A stretch of DNA of 64,000 bases. It comes from Bacillota bacterium. GTDB lineage: Bacteria > Bacillota > Clostridia > Oscillospirales > Ruminococcaceae. The DNA is taken from positions 1 to 64,000 of the forward strand of contig JAEWPV010000020.1 of the NCBI GenBank assembly GCA_023460535.1, written 5' to 3'. The notes below the pieces were generated by a model. The model searched no databases and was not told the origin of the DNA. It saw only the letters and a program-made list of their open reading frames with translations. Numbering within the stretch: position 1 is the stretch's first letter; each line of letters starts with the position of its first letter. Shown here in pieces: positions 16,955 through 25,701 of this stretch. The translations under genes and the position numbers were made by a program.

Positions 16955-17515
16955 GTGAGTTTGTTAATGCTCCTTTTACTGTCCCTCGGGCTTGCAATGG
17001 ATGCATTCGCGGTTTCGGTGAGCAATGGAATATGCACAGAGAAAAGGGGGATACGTTTTGCGTTGCCCTATGCCTTCGCATTCGGTGTCGCGCAGGGAAT
17101 TATGCCAGTACTGGGTTGGCTGGCGGGACAGGCGTTTGCATCGGTAATCCAGCGGCTGGATCATTGGATAGCACTGGTGGTACTGGGCTTTATCGGCGCG
17201 AAGATGATTATCGAAAGCAAAAAAAAGACCGAGTCGTGTGAAATCAACAAGGAGATTTCCGCAAAAACCATTATAGTTCAAGCCTTGGCAACCAGCATCG
17301 ATGCGCTTGCTGTCGGGGTAAGTCTTGCAGCTATGAATGTGAGTATACTCTACTCCGCTTCGATTATTGCCGCCATAACGTTTGTGCTTTGTCTCTTTGG
17401 TGCGTGCATCGGCAACCGTGTGGGGCACCTACTGGAGGATAAAGCAGAGGTGTTTGGCGGAGTTATTTTAATCCTTATTGGATTAAAAATATTTATAGAG
17501 CATACCTGGTTTTAG
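16955..17515 (+). CDS. mntP: Manganese efflux pump MntP
   Basis: 186 residues, six hydrophobic helices. Paired motifs GLAMDAFAVSVSNG in helix 1 and ATSIDALAVGVSLA in helix 4 carry the conserved aspartates of the MntP/DUF204 family, which exports Mn2+. The GTG start has AAGGATGA upstream. It is divergent from the DUF5685 gene and transcribed alone; a separate promoter follows for the symporter. Confidence 0.93.
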   Translation: MSLLMLLLLSLGLAMDAFAVSVSNGICTEKRGIRFALPYAFAFGVAQGIMPVLGWLAGQAFASVIQRLDHWIALVVLGFIGAKMIIESKKKTESCEINKEISAKTIIVQALATSIDALAVGVSLAAMNVSILYSASIIAAITFVLCLFGACIGNRVGHLLEDKAEVFGGVILILIGLKIFIEHTWF

Positions 17516-17559
17516 ATATTATCACTAAGAAGCGCGGCGGTTTCTTGGGGTGAAAAGCC

Positions 17560-17588
17560 TTGACGAAACAATCGCGCTGTCGTATTAT
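17560..17588 (+). promoter_or_regulatory. Sigma-A promoter for the symporter gene
   Basis: TTGACG (17560-17565), 17-base spacer, TATTAT (17583-17588). Confidence 0.6.
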
Positions 17589-17681
17589 TATATCGTTGCA
17601 CTGCTTTAAAGCGCAACACTTTAAACGGATAAATAACCGTAGCGCAGAACGCGGGTTAGCGAGTAGGCGCATCGGGGAAAC

Positions 17682-19214
17682 ATGGGTGAGGCTATGACAA
17701 TTTGGATTATTGTATCAATCTACTTTTTGCTTATGCTGGTTGTGGGTATTGTCAGTGCTCGAAAGGCGAATTCGCTTACGAACTTTGTTGTTGGGGGTCG
17801 CAGTGCAGGACCGTGGGTCAGTGCGTTTGCGTACGGTACTACATACTTTTCGGCGGTTATTTTTATCGGCTACGCCGGTCGTTCCGGCTGGGATTTTGGT
17901 CTGTGGGCAGTCGTGATTGGCGTAGGAAATGCCTTGATTGGGGCGTTTATCGCTTGGAAGGTGCTTGCAGAACGTACCCGTAGCGTAACTAGACGACTAA
18001 AGATTAAAACCATGCCGCAGTTGTTTGAAAAGCGGTTTTTCAGCAAGGGCATGAAGATCTATGCCGCAATTATTGTATTTATATTTATGACGCCGTACTC
18101 CGCTTCGGTATACTCCGGGCTAAGCTACCTGTGCGAAAAGGTGTTGGGTATCGATTATCACATGGCGATGTTGGGTATCGCTGTGATAGCGGCGATCTAT
18201 CTGGTGGCAGGTGGTTATGTCGCTTCGTTGCAGGCGGACTTAATTCAGGGCGTTATCATGATTTTTGGCGTAATCGCCATGGTGTTTTTTGTTACTCGCG
18301 CGGACGTGGTGGGCTCTCTTACAACCGGCGTTGCCAAAGTGGTTGACACAATGGCGTCGGGTGAGGTCGGTGCGTCGGCATCAAAGACGGTAATTGGTGT
18401 TATCAGTCTTGTAGTCCTTACAAGCTTCGGCAGTTGGGGCTTACCGCAGATGGTACATAAGTACTATGGCATTGCAAATGAAAAGAGTGTAAAGACCGGT
18501 ACTATTATTTCTACTTTGTTTTGTGCGATTATAGCAATTAGCGCCTATTTCATCGGTTCGTTGACCCGTCTTTTCTTTACAGAGGTTCCCATTGTAAATG
18601 GCGTAAAGAACTACGATGTTATGGTGCCGGAGGTACTGGTTTCATCCCTGCCAAACGTACTGCTTGGCGTTGTGTTGGTGCTGGTATTGTCTGCTTCTGT
18701 TTCTACCTTATCAGGCATAACGCTAACATCCTGTTCTACGTTCTCAATTGATTTGATGCAATCAACATTACTACCTAAGATGACCAAGAAAACCACGCTG
18801 CTTTTAACAAGGCTGCTTTGTTTATTGTTCATTGCGGTATCTTACCTGATTGCGTCGTTTAAATCTCCCATCCTTACACTAATGGCGTTCTCGTGGGGCA
18901 GTGTTGCCGGTGCGTTCCTTGCTCCATATCTACTCTCCCTGTATTGGAAGGGCATCAACAAGGTCGGCGCGTGGGCAGGGCTGATTACCGGTCCCGCATT
19001 GTGCATTACGCTTGCCGCGCTTTCGGGCTTTAATTCCGCCAATTCCGCTGTGTATGGCGTTATTTCAATTGCTGCATCCTTTGTGGCATGCTTTGTAGGC
19101 TGTAAGCTTGGCGACAAATTTGGTGCAAAGATTACCGATAACGAGCAAACCGCAAAAGAACAGTTCTATGACAAAGACTTTACCTTGCAAGAAAAAGACC
19201 CAGTTACCGCATAG
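17682..19214 (+). CDS. Sodium:solute symporter family transporter
   Basis: 510 residues with about 13 membrane helices. The SSS pattern is clear: helix 1, then RKANSLTNFVVGGRSAGPWVSAFAYGTTYFSAVIFIG, and GSWGLPQMVHKYYGI around helix 7 region. Family members couple Na+ entry to uptake of organic acids, amino acids or sugars. It precedes two aryl-CoA ligases and an arylpyruvate oxidoreductase, so an aryl acid such as phenylacetate is a reasonable substrate; this is inference from context. Ends before a strong hairpin, so it may be transcribed apart from paaK. ATG at 17682 follows GGGGAAAC; a second ATG at 17694 is possible. Confidence 0.88.
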   Translation: MGEAMTIWIIVSIYFLLMLVVGIVSARKANSLTNFVVGGRSAGPWVSAFAYGTTYFSAVIFIGYAGRSGWDFGLWAVVIGVGNALIGAFIAWKVLAERTRSVTRRLKIKTMPQLFEKRFFSKGMKIYAAIIVFIFMTPYSASVYSGLSYLCEKVLGIDYHMAMLGIAVIAAIYLVAGGYVASLQADLIQGVIMIFGVIAMVFFVTRADVVGSLTTGVAKVVDTMASGEVGASASKTVIGVISLVVLTSFGSWGLPQMVHKYYGIANEKSVKTGTIISTLFCAIIAISAYFIGSLTRLFFTEVPIVNGVKNYDVMVPEVLVSSLPNVLLGVVLVLVLSASVSTLSGITLTSCSTFSIDLMQSTLLPKMTKKTTLLLTRLLCLLFIAVSYLIASFKSPILTLMAFSWGSVAGAFLAPYLLSLYWKGINKVGAWAGLITGPALCITLAALSGFNSANSAVYGVISIAASFVACFVGCKLGDKFGAKITDNEQTAKEQFYDKDFTLQEKDPVTA

Positions 19215-19246
19215 GGGCAATGCATACTTATTAAACCATATCAAGG

Positions 19247-19294
19247 CACAAATACTAAACTGCCCCATGGGGGTGGTTTAGTATTGTGTTGTTT
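19247..19294 (+). terminator. Hairpin terminator after the symporter gene
   Basis: Outer arms TACTAAAC and GTTTAGTA extended by CACAA and TTGTG, inner CCCC and GGGG, then TTGTTT. The U-tract is weak, so read-through to paaK is possible. Confidence 0.6.
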
Positions 19295-19411
19295 ATGGAT
19301 AGTATGATAAAATTTAAATACTCAGTTATTGTAACAACATCAAATGTAGTATTAGGCAGACAGAAAACGGCTTTGTATCAACGCAAAGCCAACGAAAGGA
19401 CATGGTTTAGT

Positions 19412-20728
19412 ATGTTTTGGCAAAAAGACATTGAAACAATGGGGAGGAAAAAACTCGAGGAGCTGCAGCTGTCGCGCCTGAAGTGGATTGTGAATCATTG
19501 TTATCAAACCGTGCCGCTTTACCGCAATAAGTTTGACGAAGCGGGTGTTGAACCGGACAAGCTTAAAACGCTCAGCGATATACAGTACATACCGTTTACA
19601 TCCAAAGAAGACATTCGCGACACCTATCCATTTGGGATGTTCGCGTCCCCGATGAATAAGATTGTGCGCATTCATGCGTCGTCCGGAACCACCGGTAAAC
19701 CCACTGTAGTGGGCTACACCAAAAACGATCTGACAAACTGGAGTGATCTGGTCGCGCGTCTTTGCGCGGCGGCGGGAGCGAACGAGGACGATATCGTGCA
19801 CATCGCGTTCGGGTACGGTCTGTTTACCGGTGCCCTCGGGCTGCACTATGGTTTGGAGCGCCTTGGCGCTACGATTGTACCCACATCGAGTGGAAACACC
19901 GAAAAAAACCTGATGCTGATGAAGGACTTTGGCGCAACCGCACTGGTGTCCACCCCTTCCTATGCACTTTATATGTCAGAGATTGCGCGGGAGATGGGGC
20001 TGAAAAAGGATGACTTTAAAATGCGCCTTGGTCTGTTCGGCTCCGAGGGCTGTACGCCCGAAATGCGCGATAAGATTGAAGAGGCGTGGGGGCTGTTTGC
20101 CACCGACAACTACGGCATGAGTGAGCTGATGGGACCGGGCGTTTCGGGGGAATGCGAATATCGCTGCGGAATGCACGTGGCGGAGGATCACTTTATCCCC
20201 GAAATCATCGACAGTAAAACCGGCGCGGTGCTTGGAGAGGGAGAAGTCGGGGAACTTGTGATCACCACCATTACAAAAGAGGGCTTTCCCGTTCTTCGTT
20301 ACCGCACCAAAGATATTACCCGCCTAAACTATGATGTTTGTGCCTGTGGACGCACCCATGTGCGGATGGATAAGATTATGGGTCGTACAGACGATATGCT
20401 TAAGATTCGCGGCGTAAACGTGTTCCCATCGCAGATAGAAAGCGTGCTGGTATCCTGCCCGCAGGTGGGCGGACACTATCAGCTCATCGTCCGAAGCGAA
20501 GGCTATATGGATACGCTGGAGGTTAAGGTTGAGCTGTTTGACACCTCGTTGCTTGAAAAATATTCGGAACTGGAAAAGCTACAACGGACTATCAATGCCA
20601 AGCTGAAAACGGTTTTGGGCATCGACGCTAAGGTGTCGCTGACCGAGCCGAAATCACTGGAACGGTTCCAGGGCAAGGCAAAACGCGTCATTGATCTGCG
20701 CAATACAAAGGAGGATAACCATCTGTGA
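19412..20728 (+). CDS. paaK: Phenylacetate--CoA ligase (first copy)
   Basis: About 438 residues, standard for PaaK. ATP motif IHASSGTTGKPTVVGYT (residues ~88-104), TDNYGMSELMGPGV, and the LRYRTKDITRL and MGRTDDMLKIRGVNVFPSQIE blocks are all present. It forms aryl-acetyl-CoA from aryl acid, ATP and CoA through an adenylate. The ATG at 19412 begins MFWQKDIETMGR, the usual PaaK N-terminus, with GAAAGGA upstream; the longer frame is not supported. Its TGA overlaps the iorA start (GTGA), so the two are translationally coupled. Confidence 0.93.
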   Translation: MFWQKDIETMGRKKLEELQLSRLKWIVNHCYQTVPLYRNKFDEAGVEPDKLKTLSDIQYIPFTSKEDIRDTYPFGMFASPMNKIVRIHASSGTTGKPTVVGYTKNDLTNWSDLVARLCAAAGANEDDIVHIAFGYGLFTGALGLHYGLERLGATIVPTSSGNTEKNLMLMKDFGATALVSTPSYALYMSEIAREMGLKKDDFKMRLGLFGSEGCTPEMRDKIEEAWGLFATDNYGMSELMGPGVSGECEYRCGMHVAEDHFIPEIIDSKTGAVLGEGEVGELVITTITKEGFPVLRYRTKDITRLNYDVCACGRTHVRMDKIMGRTDDMLKIRGVNVFPSQIESVLVSCPQVGGHYQLIVRSEGYMDTLEVKVELFDTSLLEKYSELEKLQRTINAKLKTVLGIDAKVSLTEPKSLERFQGKAKRVIDLRNTKEDNHL

Positions 20729-22464
20729 GAGGTTTAATGCTAGGAAACGAAGCGGTTGCTCGTGGGCTGTACGAGGCGGGGGTTACGGTTGTATCCAGCT
20801 ATCCGGGAACGCCCAGTACAGAGATTACCGAGTACGCCGCAAAATACAAAGAGATGTACTGCGAGTGGGCACCCAACGAAAAGGTGGCGATGGAGGTGGC
20901 GTTGGGCGCATCCATCGGCGGAGCGCGTGCCTTTTGCGCCATGAAGCATGTGGGGCTCAACGTAGCGGCCGACCCGCTGTTTACCGCGTCCTATACCGGA
21001 GTAAACGCAGCGCTTGTGATTGGTGTCGCCGACGACCCCGGTATGCACTCCTCCCAAAATGAGCAGGATTCCAGACATTACGCGATGGCCGCAAAGCTGC
21101 CGATGCTCGAGCCCAGCGATTCCGAGGAATGCAAGGAGTATACAAAGCTTGCTTTTACGCTTTCCGAGCAGTTTGACACCCCTGTTTTACTGCGCCTGAG
21201 CACGCGAGTATCCCACTCTCAGAGCGTAACAGAAACCGGCGACCGACTGAATGTGTCGCTTAAGGAGTACAAAAAAGACCCCGCAAAATACGTCATGATG
21301 CCATCCTACGCAAAGGCAAAGCATGTGGTGGTGGAAGAGCGCACGCAACGTCTCGTTGCCTATGCCGAGAGGGCATCGGTTAATACGGCAGAATATAACG
21401 ATACTTCCATTGGCATTATCACCTCGGGCGTTGCATATCAATACGCCAAAGAAGCAATGGGCGATAAGGCAAGTTATCTAAAGCTGGGTATGGTGTACCC
21501 CCTGCCCGAGCAGCTTATAGCAGAGTTTGCAAGCAAGGTGGACACACTGTATGTTGTCGAGGAGTTGGATGACTTTATCGAAACCCACTGCAAAAAGTTA
21601 GGCATTTCGGTAAAAGGAAAAGAGGTATTTCCGCTCATTGGGGAATACTCGCAGCGTCTGATTCGTGAAAAGCTGCTGGGGGTAACCGCTAAAAGCCAGT
21701 TGTTTGATGAGGTAGTGCCGGTACGTCCGCCTGTGATGTGCCCGGGCTGTCCGCACCGGGGGCTGTTCTATTCGCTTAATAAGCTTGGTGTAACCGTTTT
21801 TGGAGACATCGGCTGCTATACCTTGGGCGCGGCACCGCCACTTGGCGCGTTGGATACCACCATCTGCATGGGCGCTTCCATCTCCGGTCTGCACGGTTTT
21901 AATAAGGCGCGCGGAAAAGAGAGCGCGAAAAAGAGCGTCGCCGTAATCGGAGACTCCACATTTATGCATTCCGGAGTGACCGGGCTCATCGACATCGCAT
22001 ACAATCAGGGCGTCTCTACCGTTTTAATACTCGATAACTCGATTACCGGAATGACGGGGCATCAGCAAAACCCCACAACCGGGCTGACCCTGCAGGGGGA
22101 TGTTACGGCGAAGGTTAGTATCGAAAAGGTTTGTGAGGCGGTTGGTATTAACCGTGTCCGTGTTGTAGACCCCAACCAGGTAAAGAACGTCGTTGCGGTT
22201 ATTTCTGAAGAACTCGAAGCGGACGAGCCGTCGGTTGTAATTGCCCGTCGTCCCTGCGCACTGCTCAAAACCGTTCGCCGCGGTAAGCCGCTTACCGTAG
22301 ACCAAGACAAGTGTAAAAGTTGCCGTGCATGCTTTAAGATCGGTTGTCCGTCCATTCGTATGGTAGACGGCAAGGCGTCGATAGATAAAACACTGTGCTT
22401 TGGCTGCGGGCTCTGCGCAAGCTTATGCTCGTTTGGCGCAATGGCTGTTGCAACAGAAGAATAA
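20725..22464 (+). CDS. iorA: Indolepyruvate ferredoxin oxidoreductase, alpha subunit
   Basis: 579 residues. N-terminal pyrimidine-binding region opens with GNEAVARGLYEAGVTVVSSYPGTPSTEI; the thiamine-diphosphate module contains GDIGCYTLG and GDSTFMHSGVTGL; the C-terminus has two [4Fe-4S] motifs, CKSCRACFKIGCP and CFGCGLCASLC. With IorB it converts arylpyruvates, CoA and oxidised ferredoxin to aryl-acetyl-CoA and CO2, reversibly. GGAGG precedes the GTG start, which overlaps paaK by four bases. Confidence 0.96.
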   Translation: MRGLMLGNEAVARGLYEAGVTVVSSYPGTPSTEITEYAAKYKEMYCEWAPNEKVAMEVALGASIGGARAFCAMKHVGLNVAADPLFTASYTGVNAALVIGVADDPGMHSSQNEQDSRHYAMAAKLPMLEPSDSEECKEYTKLAFTLSEQFDTPVLLRLSTRVSHSQSVTETGDRLNVSLKEYKKDPAKYVMMPSYAKAKHVVVEERTQRLVAYAERASVNTAEYNDTSIGIITSGVAYQYAKEAMGDKASYLKLGMVYPLPEQLIAEFASKVDTLYVVEELDDFIETHCKKLGISVKGKEVFPLIGEYSQRLIREKLLGVTAKSQLFDEVVPVRPPVMCPGCPHRGLFYSLNKLGVTVFGDIGCYTLGAAPPLGALDTTICMGASISGLHGFNKARGKESAKKSVAVIGDSTFMHSGVTGLIDIAYNQGVSTVLILDNSITGMTGHQQNPTTGLTLQGDVTAKVSIEKVCEAVGINRVRVVDPNQVKNVVAVISEELEADEPSVVIARRPCALLKTVRRGKPLTVDQDKCKSCRACFKIGCPSIRMVDGKASIDKTLCFGCGLCASLCSFGAMAVATEE

Positions 22465-22537
22465 CCCAAACGGAGAATGCCGTCTGCGGCAGATAACAAT
22501 CAGCGGCGGTTCGGTTAAGGGAAAGGAATGAGTGTAA

Positions 22538-23131
22538 GTGGCTACTGAGAATAAAAGTATAATGATAGTTGGCGTAGGCGGACAAGGCTCTTTGCTTGCA
22601 AGTAAGCTGATGGGGCATGTGTTGCTTGCCCAGGGCTATGATGTTAAGGTCTCCGAGGTGCATGGCATGTCTCAGCGCGGTGGCTCGGTTGTAACCTATG
22701 TGAAGTATGGTGAGAAGGTGTATTCCCCCACCGTAGAGATTGGGGAAGCCGACCTTATCATCGCGTTTGAACTGCTAGAGGCGGCACGATATGTACCATA
22801 CCTTAAACATGGCGCGACAATTATTGTCAATGCGCAGCGCATTGACCCCATGCCCGTGATAACCGGCGCAGCTACCTATCCAAGTGATATTGTTGAAAAG
22901 ATACGCGCAAAAGGCATCCATATCGCCGAAGTAGACGCGTTAGGTCTTGCACAGCAGGCGGGCAATGCAAAATCGGTAAACGTAGTATTGATGGGCGTTT
23001 TGTCAAACTACATGAATATCCGTAAGGAACTGTGGCTTACGGCAATCAATGAATGTGTTCCCGAACGGTTTCGCGAGCTAAACCTTACCGCATTTGAGAT
23101 TGGTCAAAACACAAAGGTGACTGTTCAATAA
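22538..23131 (+). CDS. iorB: Indolepyruvate ferredoxin oxidoreductase, beta subunit
   Basis: 197 residues. MIVGVGGQGSLLASKLMG and VSEVHGMSQRGGSVVTYVKYG are the conserved blocks of the gamma-type domain of 2-oxoacid:ferredoxin oxidoreductases. It pairs with IorA. The GTG start has AAGGAATGA upstream. It lies 73 bases after iorA and 20 bases before the second paaK, within one operon. Confidence 0.95.
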   Translation: MATENKSIMIVGVGGQGSLLASKLMGHVLLAQGYDVKVSEVHGMSQRGGSVVTYVKYGEKVYSPTVEIGEADLIIAFELLEAARYVPYLKHGATIIVNAQRIDPMPVITGAATYPSDIVEKIRAKGIHIAEVDALGLAQQAGNAKSVNVVLMGVLSNYMNIRKELWLTAINECVPERFRELNLTAFEIGQNTKVTVQ

Positions 23132-23151
23132 ATTATAAGGGGGATTATAAC

Positions 23152-24459
23152 ATGAGCGAGCAATATCTTACACCCGAGATAGAGACCGCGCCGTTGCATG
23201 AGTTGCGCAGCCTGCAATCGCTTAGAATGTCTCAAACCATTCGGCATGTTTATGACAATGTTCCGTATTACAAAGCAAAGATGGATAAGCTGGGTGTATC
23301 CCCCAACGACATCCAATCGGCGGACGACTTAAAAAAGCTTCCGTTTACTGTCAAGCAGGACCTGCGCGACAACTACCCCTATGGAATGTTTGCGGTGCCG
23401 ATGGACAAGATTGTGCGAATTCATGCTTCCTCTGGAACCACCGGTAAGCAGACTGTTGTGGGCTATACGCAAAACGACATTGATGTGTGGCGCGAAATTA
23501 CTGCCCGTTCGCTGGTTGCGGCGGGGGGTACACCGAAGGATTTTGTTCACATTGCTTATGGCTACGGGCTATTTACCGGTGGTCTTGGCATGCACTACGG
23601 CGCGGAAGCCATGGGGGCCTCAGTTATCCCCGTGTCTACCGGCAACACCCAGCGTCAGATTCAGATTATGCTTGATTACGGTTCGTCTATTCTGTGCGCG
23701 ACGCCGTCTTATGCGCTGTTTCTCGGCGAAACCCTCAAGGAGATGGGGCATGACAAGTCTAAACTGAAGCTGAAGGCCGGCATCTTTGGCGCGGAGCCTT
23801 GGACAGAAAATATGCGCAAAGAGATTGAAGATCTGCTGGGGATTAAGGCTTACGACATCTACGGTCTGTCAGAGGTGATGGGACCCGGAGTGTCGTTTGA
23901 ATGCAGTGAGCAGAGCGGCATGCACATCAACGAGGATCACTTCATTGCCGAGATTATCGACCCCGATACCGGAGCAGTTCTGCCGGACGGTGAACAGGGC
24001 GAGCTGGTGTTTACTGCCATTACCAAAGAAGCGTTGCCGCTTATTCGTTACAGAACAAGGGATATTGCCACCCTGACTCGTAAGACCTGTTCCTGTGGTA
24101 GAACGTTTGTTAAGATGACAAAGCCTTGTGGCCGAACCGATGATATGCTCATCATCCGCGGCGTGAATGTCTTCCCGTCGCAGGTAGAAAGCGTGTTGCT
24201 GTCTTTGGGGCAAACCGCGCCGCACTATGTGCTGATTGTAGATCGCATCGATAATCTGGACACGCTGGAGATTCAGGTGGAAATGTCAAACGAGATGTTC
24301 TCGGATGCCGTCCGGCATATCGAGGAGCAGGAAAGAAAAATTCGCCACGCGGTGGAATCCACCCTTGGTATCTCGGCTAAGGTTCGCATCGTAGAACCCA
24401 AGGCAATTGCCAGAAGCGAGGGCAAAGCAAAGCGTGTGATTGATAATCGCAAACTGTAA
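23152..24459 (+). CDS. paaK: Phenylacetate--CoA ligase (second copy)
   Basis: 435 residues, colinear with the copy at 19412: IHASSGTTGKQTVVGYTQ, YDIYGLSEVMGPGV, LIRYRTRDIATL and CGRTDDMLIIRGVNVFPSQVE. The two copies differ at many positions, so this is an old duplication and the enzymes may prefer different aryl acids (phenyl, hydroxyphenyl, indolyl). AAGGGGGA precedes the ATG. Confidence 0.93.
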   Translation: MSEQYLTPEIETAPLHELRSLQSLRMSQTIRHVYDNVPYYKAKMDKLGVSPNDIQSADDLKKLPFTVKQDLRDNYPYGMFAVPMDKIVRIHASSGTTGKQTVVGYTQNDIDVWREITARSLVAAGGTPKDFVHIAYGYGLFTGGLGMHYGAEAMGASVIPVSTGNTQRQIQIMLDYGSSILCATPSYALFLGETLKEMGHDKSKLKLKAGIFGAEPWTENMRKEIEDLLGIKAYDIYGLSEVMGPGVSFECSEQSGMHINEDHFIAEIIDPDTGAVLPDGEQGELVFTAITKEALPLIRYRTRDIATLTRKTCSCGRTFVKMTKPCGRTDDMLIIRGVNVFPSQVESVLLSLGQTAPHYVLIVDRIDNLDTLEIQVEMSNEMFSDAVRHIEEQERKIRHAVESTLGISAKVRIVEPKAIARSEGKAKRVIDNRKL

Positions 24460-24482
24460 TGTTATGTCCAACTTTATAAGCT

Positions 24483-24507
24483 AACTTATAAACTAAGTTT
24501 ATAAGTT
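24483..24507. repeat. Inverted repeat upstream of the ACT-domain gene
   Basis: AACTTATAAAC and GTTTATAAGTT are exact reverse complements around TAA, and a partial further copy (CCAACTTTATAAG) precedes them. No T-run follows, so an operator is as likely as a weak terminator. Confidence 0.5.
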
Positions 24508-24520
24508 GGGTATAAACCGC

Positions 24521-24549
24521 TGGAAAGCCAGACAAAACCATGGTATAAT
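24521..24549 (+). promoter_or_regulatory. Extended -10 promoter for the ACT-domain gene
   Basis: TGGTATAAT gives a TATAAT box (24544-24549) with the extended TG; TGGAAA at 24521-24526 is a weak -35 with a 17-base spacer. Confidence 0.55.
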
Positions 24550-24669
24550 AACAGCAGGATGTCTGATTTGCGGTTTTGGGCAAATTACAATATTGATAAC
24601 GGTCAATAATCATCGGCTTTTCGTCGATGGGTTTTAATTAGCGGATCGTATTACGACGGAGGGATTGCC

Positions 24670-25101
24670 ATGTTTATCAAACAGCTTTCGGTTTTTGTCG
24701 AGAACAAGCCAGGTCGCCTTTCGGAGATTACCGACACCTTAGAAAAACAGAAGATTGATATCCGCGCACTTTCAATTGCCGACACGACGGATTTTGGTAT
24801 TTTGCGGTTGATTGTAAACAATCCGGATGAGGCCGAGCGGTTGCTTAAGGATGCAGGCTTTGCGGTTTCATTAACACAGGTTATTGCTATCGGCATAGAA
24901 GATACGCCGGGCGGTCTTTCCAAGGCGCTCAGATTGCTGCTTAACGCCGGTATCGGCGTAGAGTATATGTATGCATTTATCAGCCGCGAGGGCGAAAAGG
25001 CCTATGTGATCCTGCGAGTGGAGGATAACGAAAAAGCGGTGGCGGTGTTTCGTAACAGCGGCGTAGAGCTTTTAGACAGCGCAAGCATCTATACAATGTA
25101 A
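24670..25101 (+). CDS. Tandem ACT-domain protein
   Basis: 143 residues made of two ACT domains: FIKQLSVFVENKPGRLSEITDTL (residues 2-24) and VIAIGIEDTPGGLSKALRLL (~71-90). ACT domains bind amino acids. This stand-alone type is regularly found beside PaaK and Ior genes and probably senses an aromatic amino acid or modulates the ligases; that is inference. GGAGG lies 7 bases before the ATG. It has its own promoter, so its level may be set separately from the catabolic genes. Confidence 0.9.
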   Translation: MFIKQLSVFVENKPGRLSEITDTLEKQKIDIRALSIADTTDFGILRLIVNNPDEAERLLKDAGFAVSLTQVIAIGIEDTPGGLSKALRLLLNAGIGVEYMYAFISREGEKAYVILRVEDNEKAVAVFRNSGVELLDSASIYTM

Positions 25102-25109
25102 GTAGTTAT

Positions 25110-25146
25110 AAACGTGCGAGGCCTGATTTGGCTTCGCACGTTTGAA
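25110..25146 (+). terminator. Hairpin after the ACT-domain gene
   Basis: AAACGTGCGA with TCGCACGTTT, extended inward by GGCC and GGCT around TGATTT (about 14 pairs). The U-tract is short. Confidence 0.6.
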
Positions 25147-25204
25147 CATAACAGCATGTTTTACTCAACATGACGATATTATATTTAAACGGAGGATTGA
25201 TGGC

Positions 25205-25594
25205 GTGGATATCGCGATTGGGACGACCTATAAACAGGAGTGGACGGTTACCGAAGAGATGCTCGCAAAGAATATGAAAAGCGGCGCCGTTTCGGTGTTT
25301 GCTACGCCAATGATGGTTGCTTTGATGGAAAGCGCCGCGAGCGACTGTCTGCAGCAGTTTTTGGAGGATGGGGTCATCAGCGTAGGGTCGAGCATATCCA
25401 CCACGCATCTCGCCGCAACACCGCTTGGCATGAAGGTATGGGCAGTCGCCGAAATCACGGCGGTAAAGGGCAGGCAGGTTGACTTTAAGGTTACGGCGTT
25501 TGATGACAAAGAGATGATTGGCGAGGGCGTTCATTCCCGCGTGTACTTGGATCAGGCAAGGTTTGAGCAAAAGGCTAACAGTAAGCTTGGTTGA
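25205..25594 (+). CDS. Hot-dog-fold thioesterase of the FlK type
   Basis: About 129 residues. FATPMMVALMESAASDCL supplies a Thr (34) and Glu (42), and SISTTHLAATPLGMKVWA the His (68), matching the Thr-Glu-His set of fluoroacetyl-CoA thioesterase FlK. Such small thioesterases hydrolyse acyl-CoA esters; beside PaaK and Ior the natural substrate may be an aryl-acetyl-CoA. The GTG at 25205 has GGAGG 9 bases upstream. The upstream extension of the frame has no start signal. Confidence 0.85.
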   Translation: MDIAIGTTYKQEWTVTEEMLAKNMKSGAVSVFATPMMVALMESAASDCLQQFLEDGVISVGSSISTTHLAATPLGMKVWAVAEITAVKGRQVDFKVTAFDDKEMIGEGVHSRVYLDQARFEQKANSKLG

Positions 25595-25701
25595 CACGAA
25601 TAAAGACCTTCTTTCCGGCGGCATGCTCGGCAAGAAGGTTATTTGCATATTCAAGTATTTTCATGGCGATTTACACCCCGGGGCGTTTACTCCGTTAACA
25701 G

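Noticed and set aside
16819..17037. Minus-strand frame of 72 codons between DUF5685 and mntP
   Set aside because: It starts inside mntP, has no ribosome site and no recognisable protein; the short MDVQPPKFYQP part also lacks a start signal.
25606..25639. Terminator after the FlK-type thioesterase gene
   Set aside because: ACCTTCTT/AAGAAGGT is a weak stem with a long loop and no T-run; not counted.
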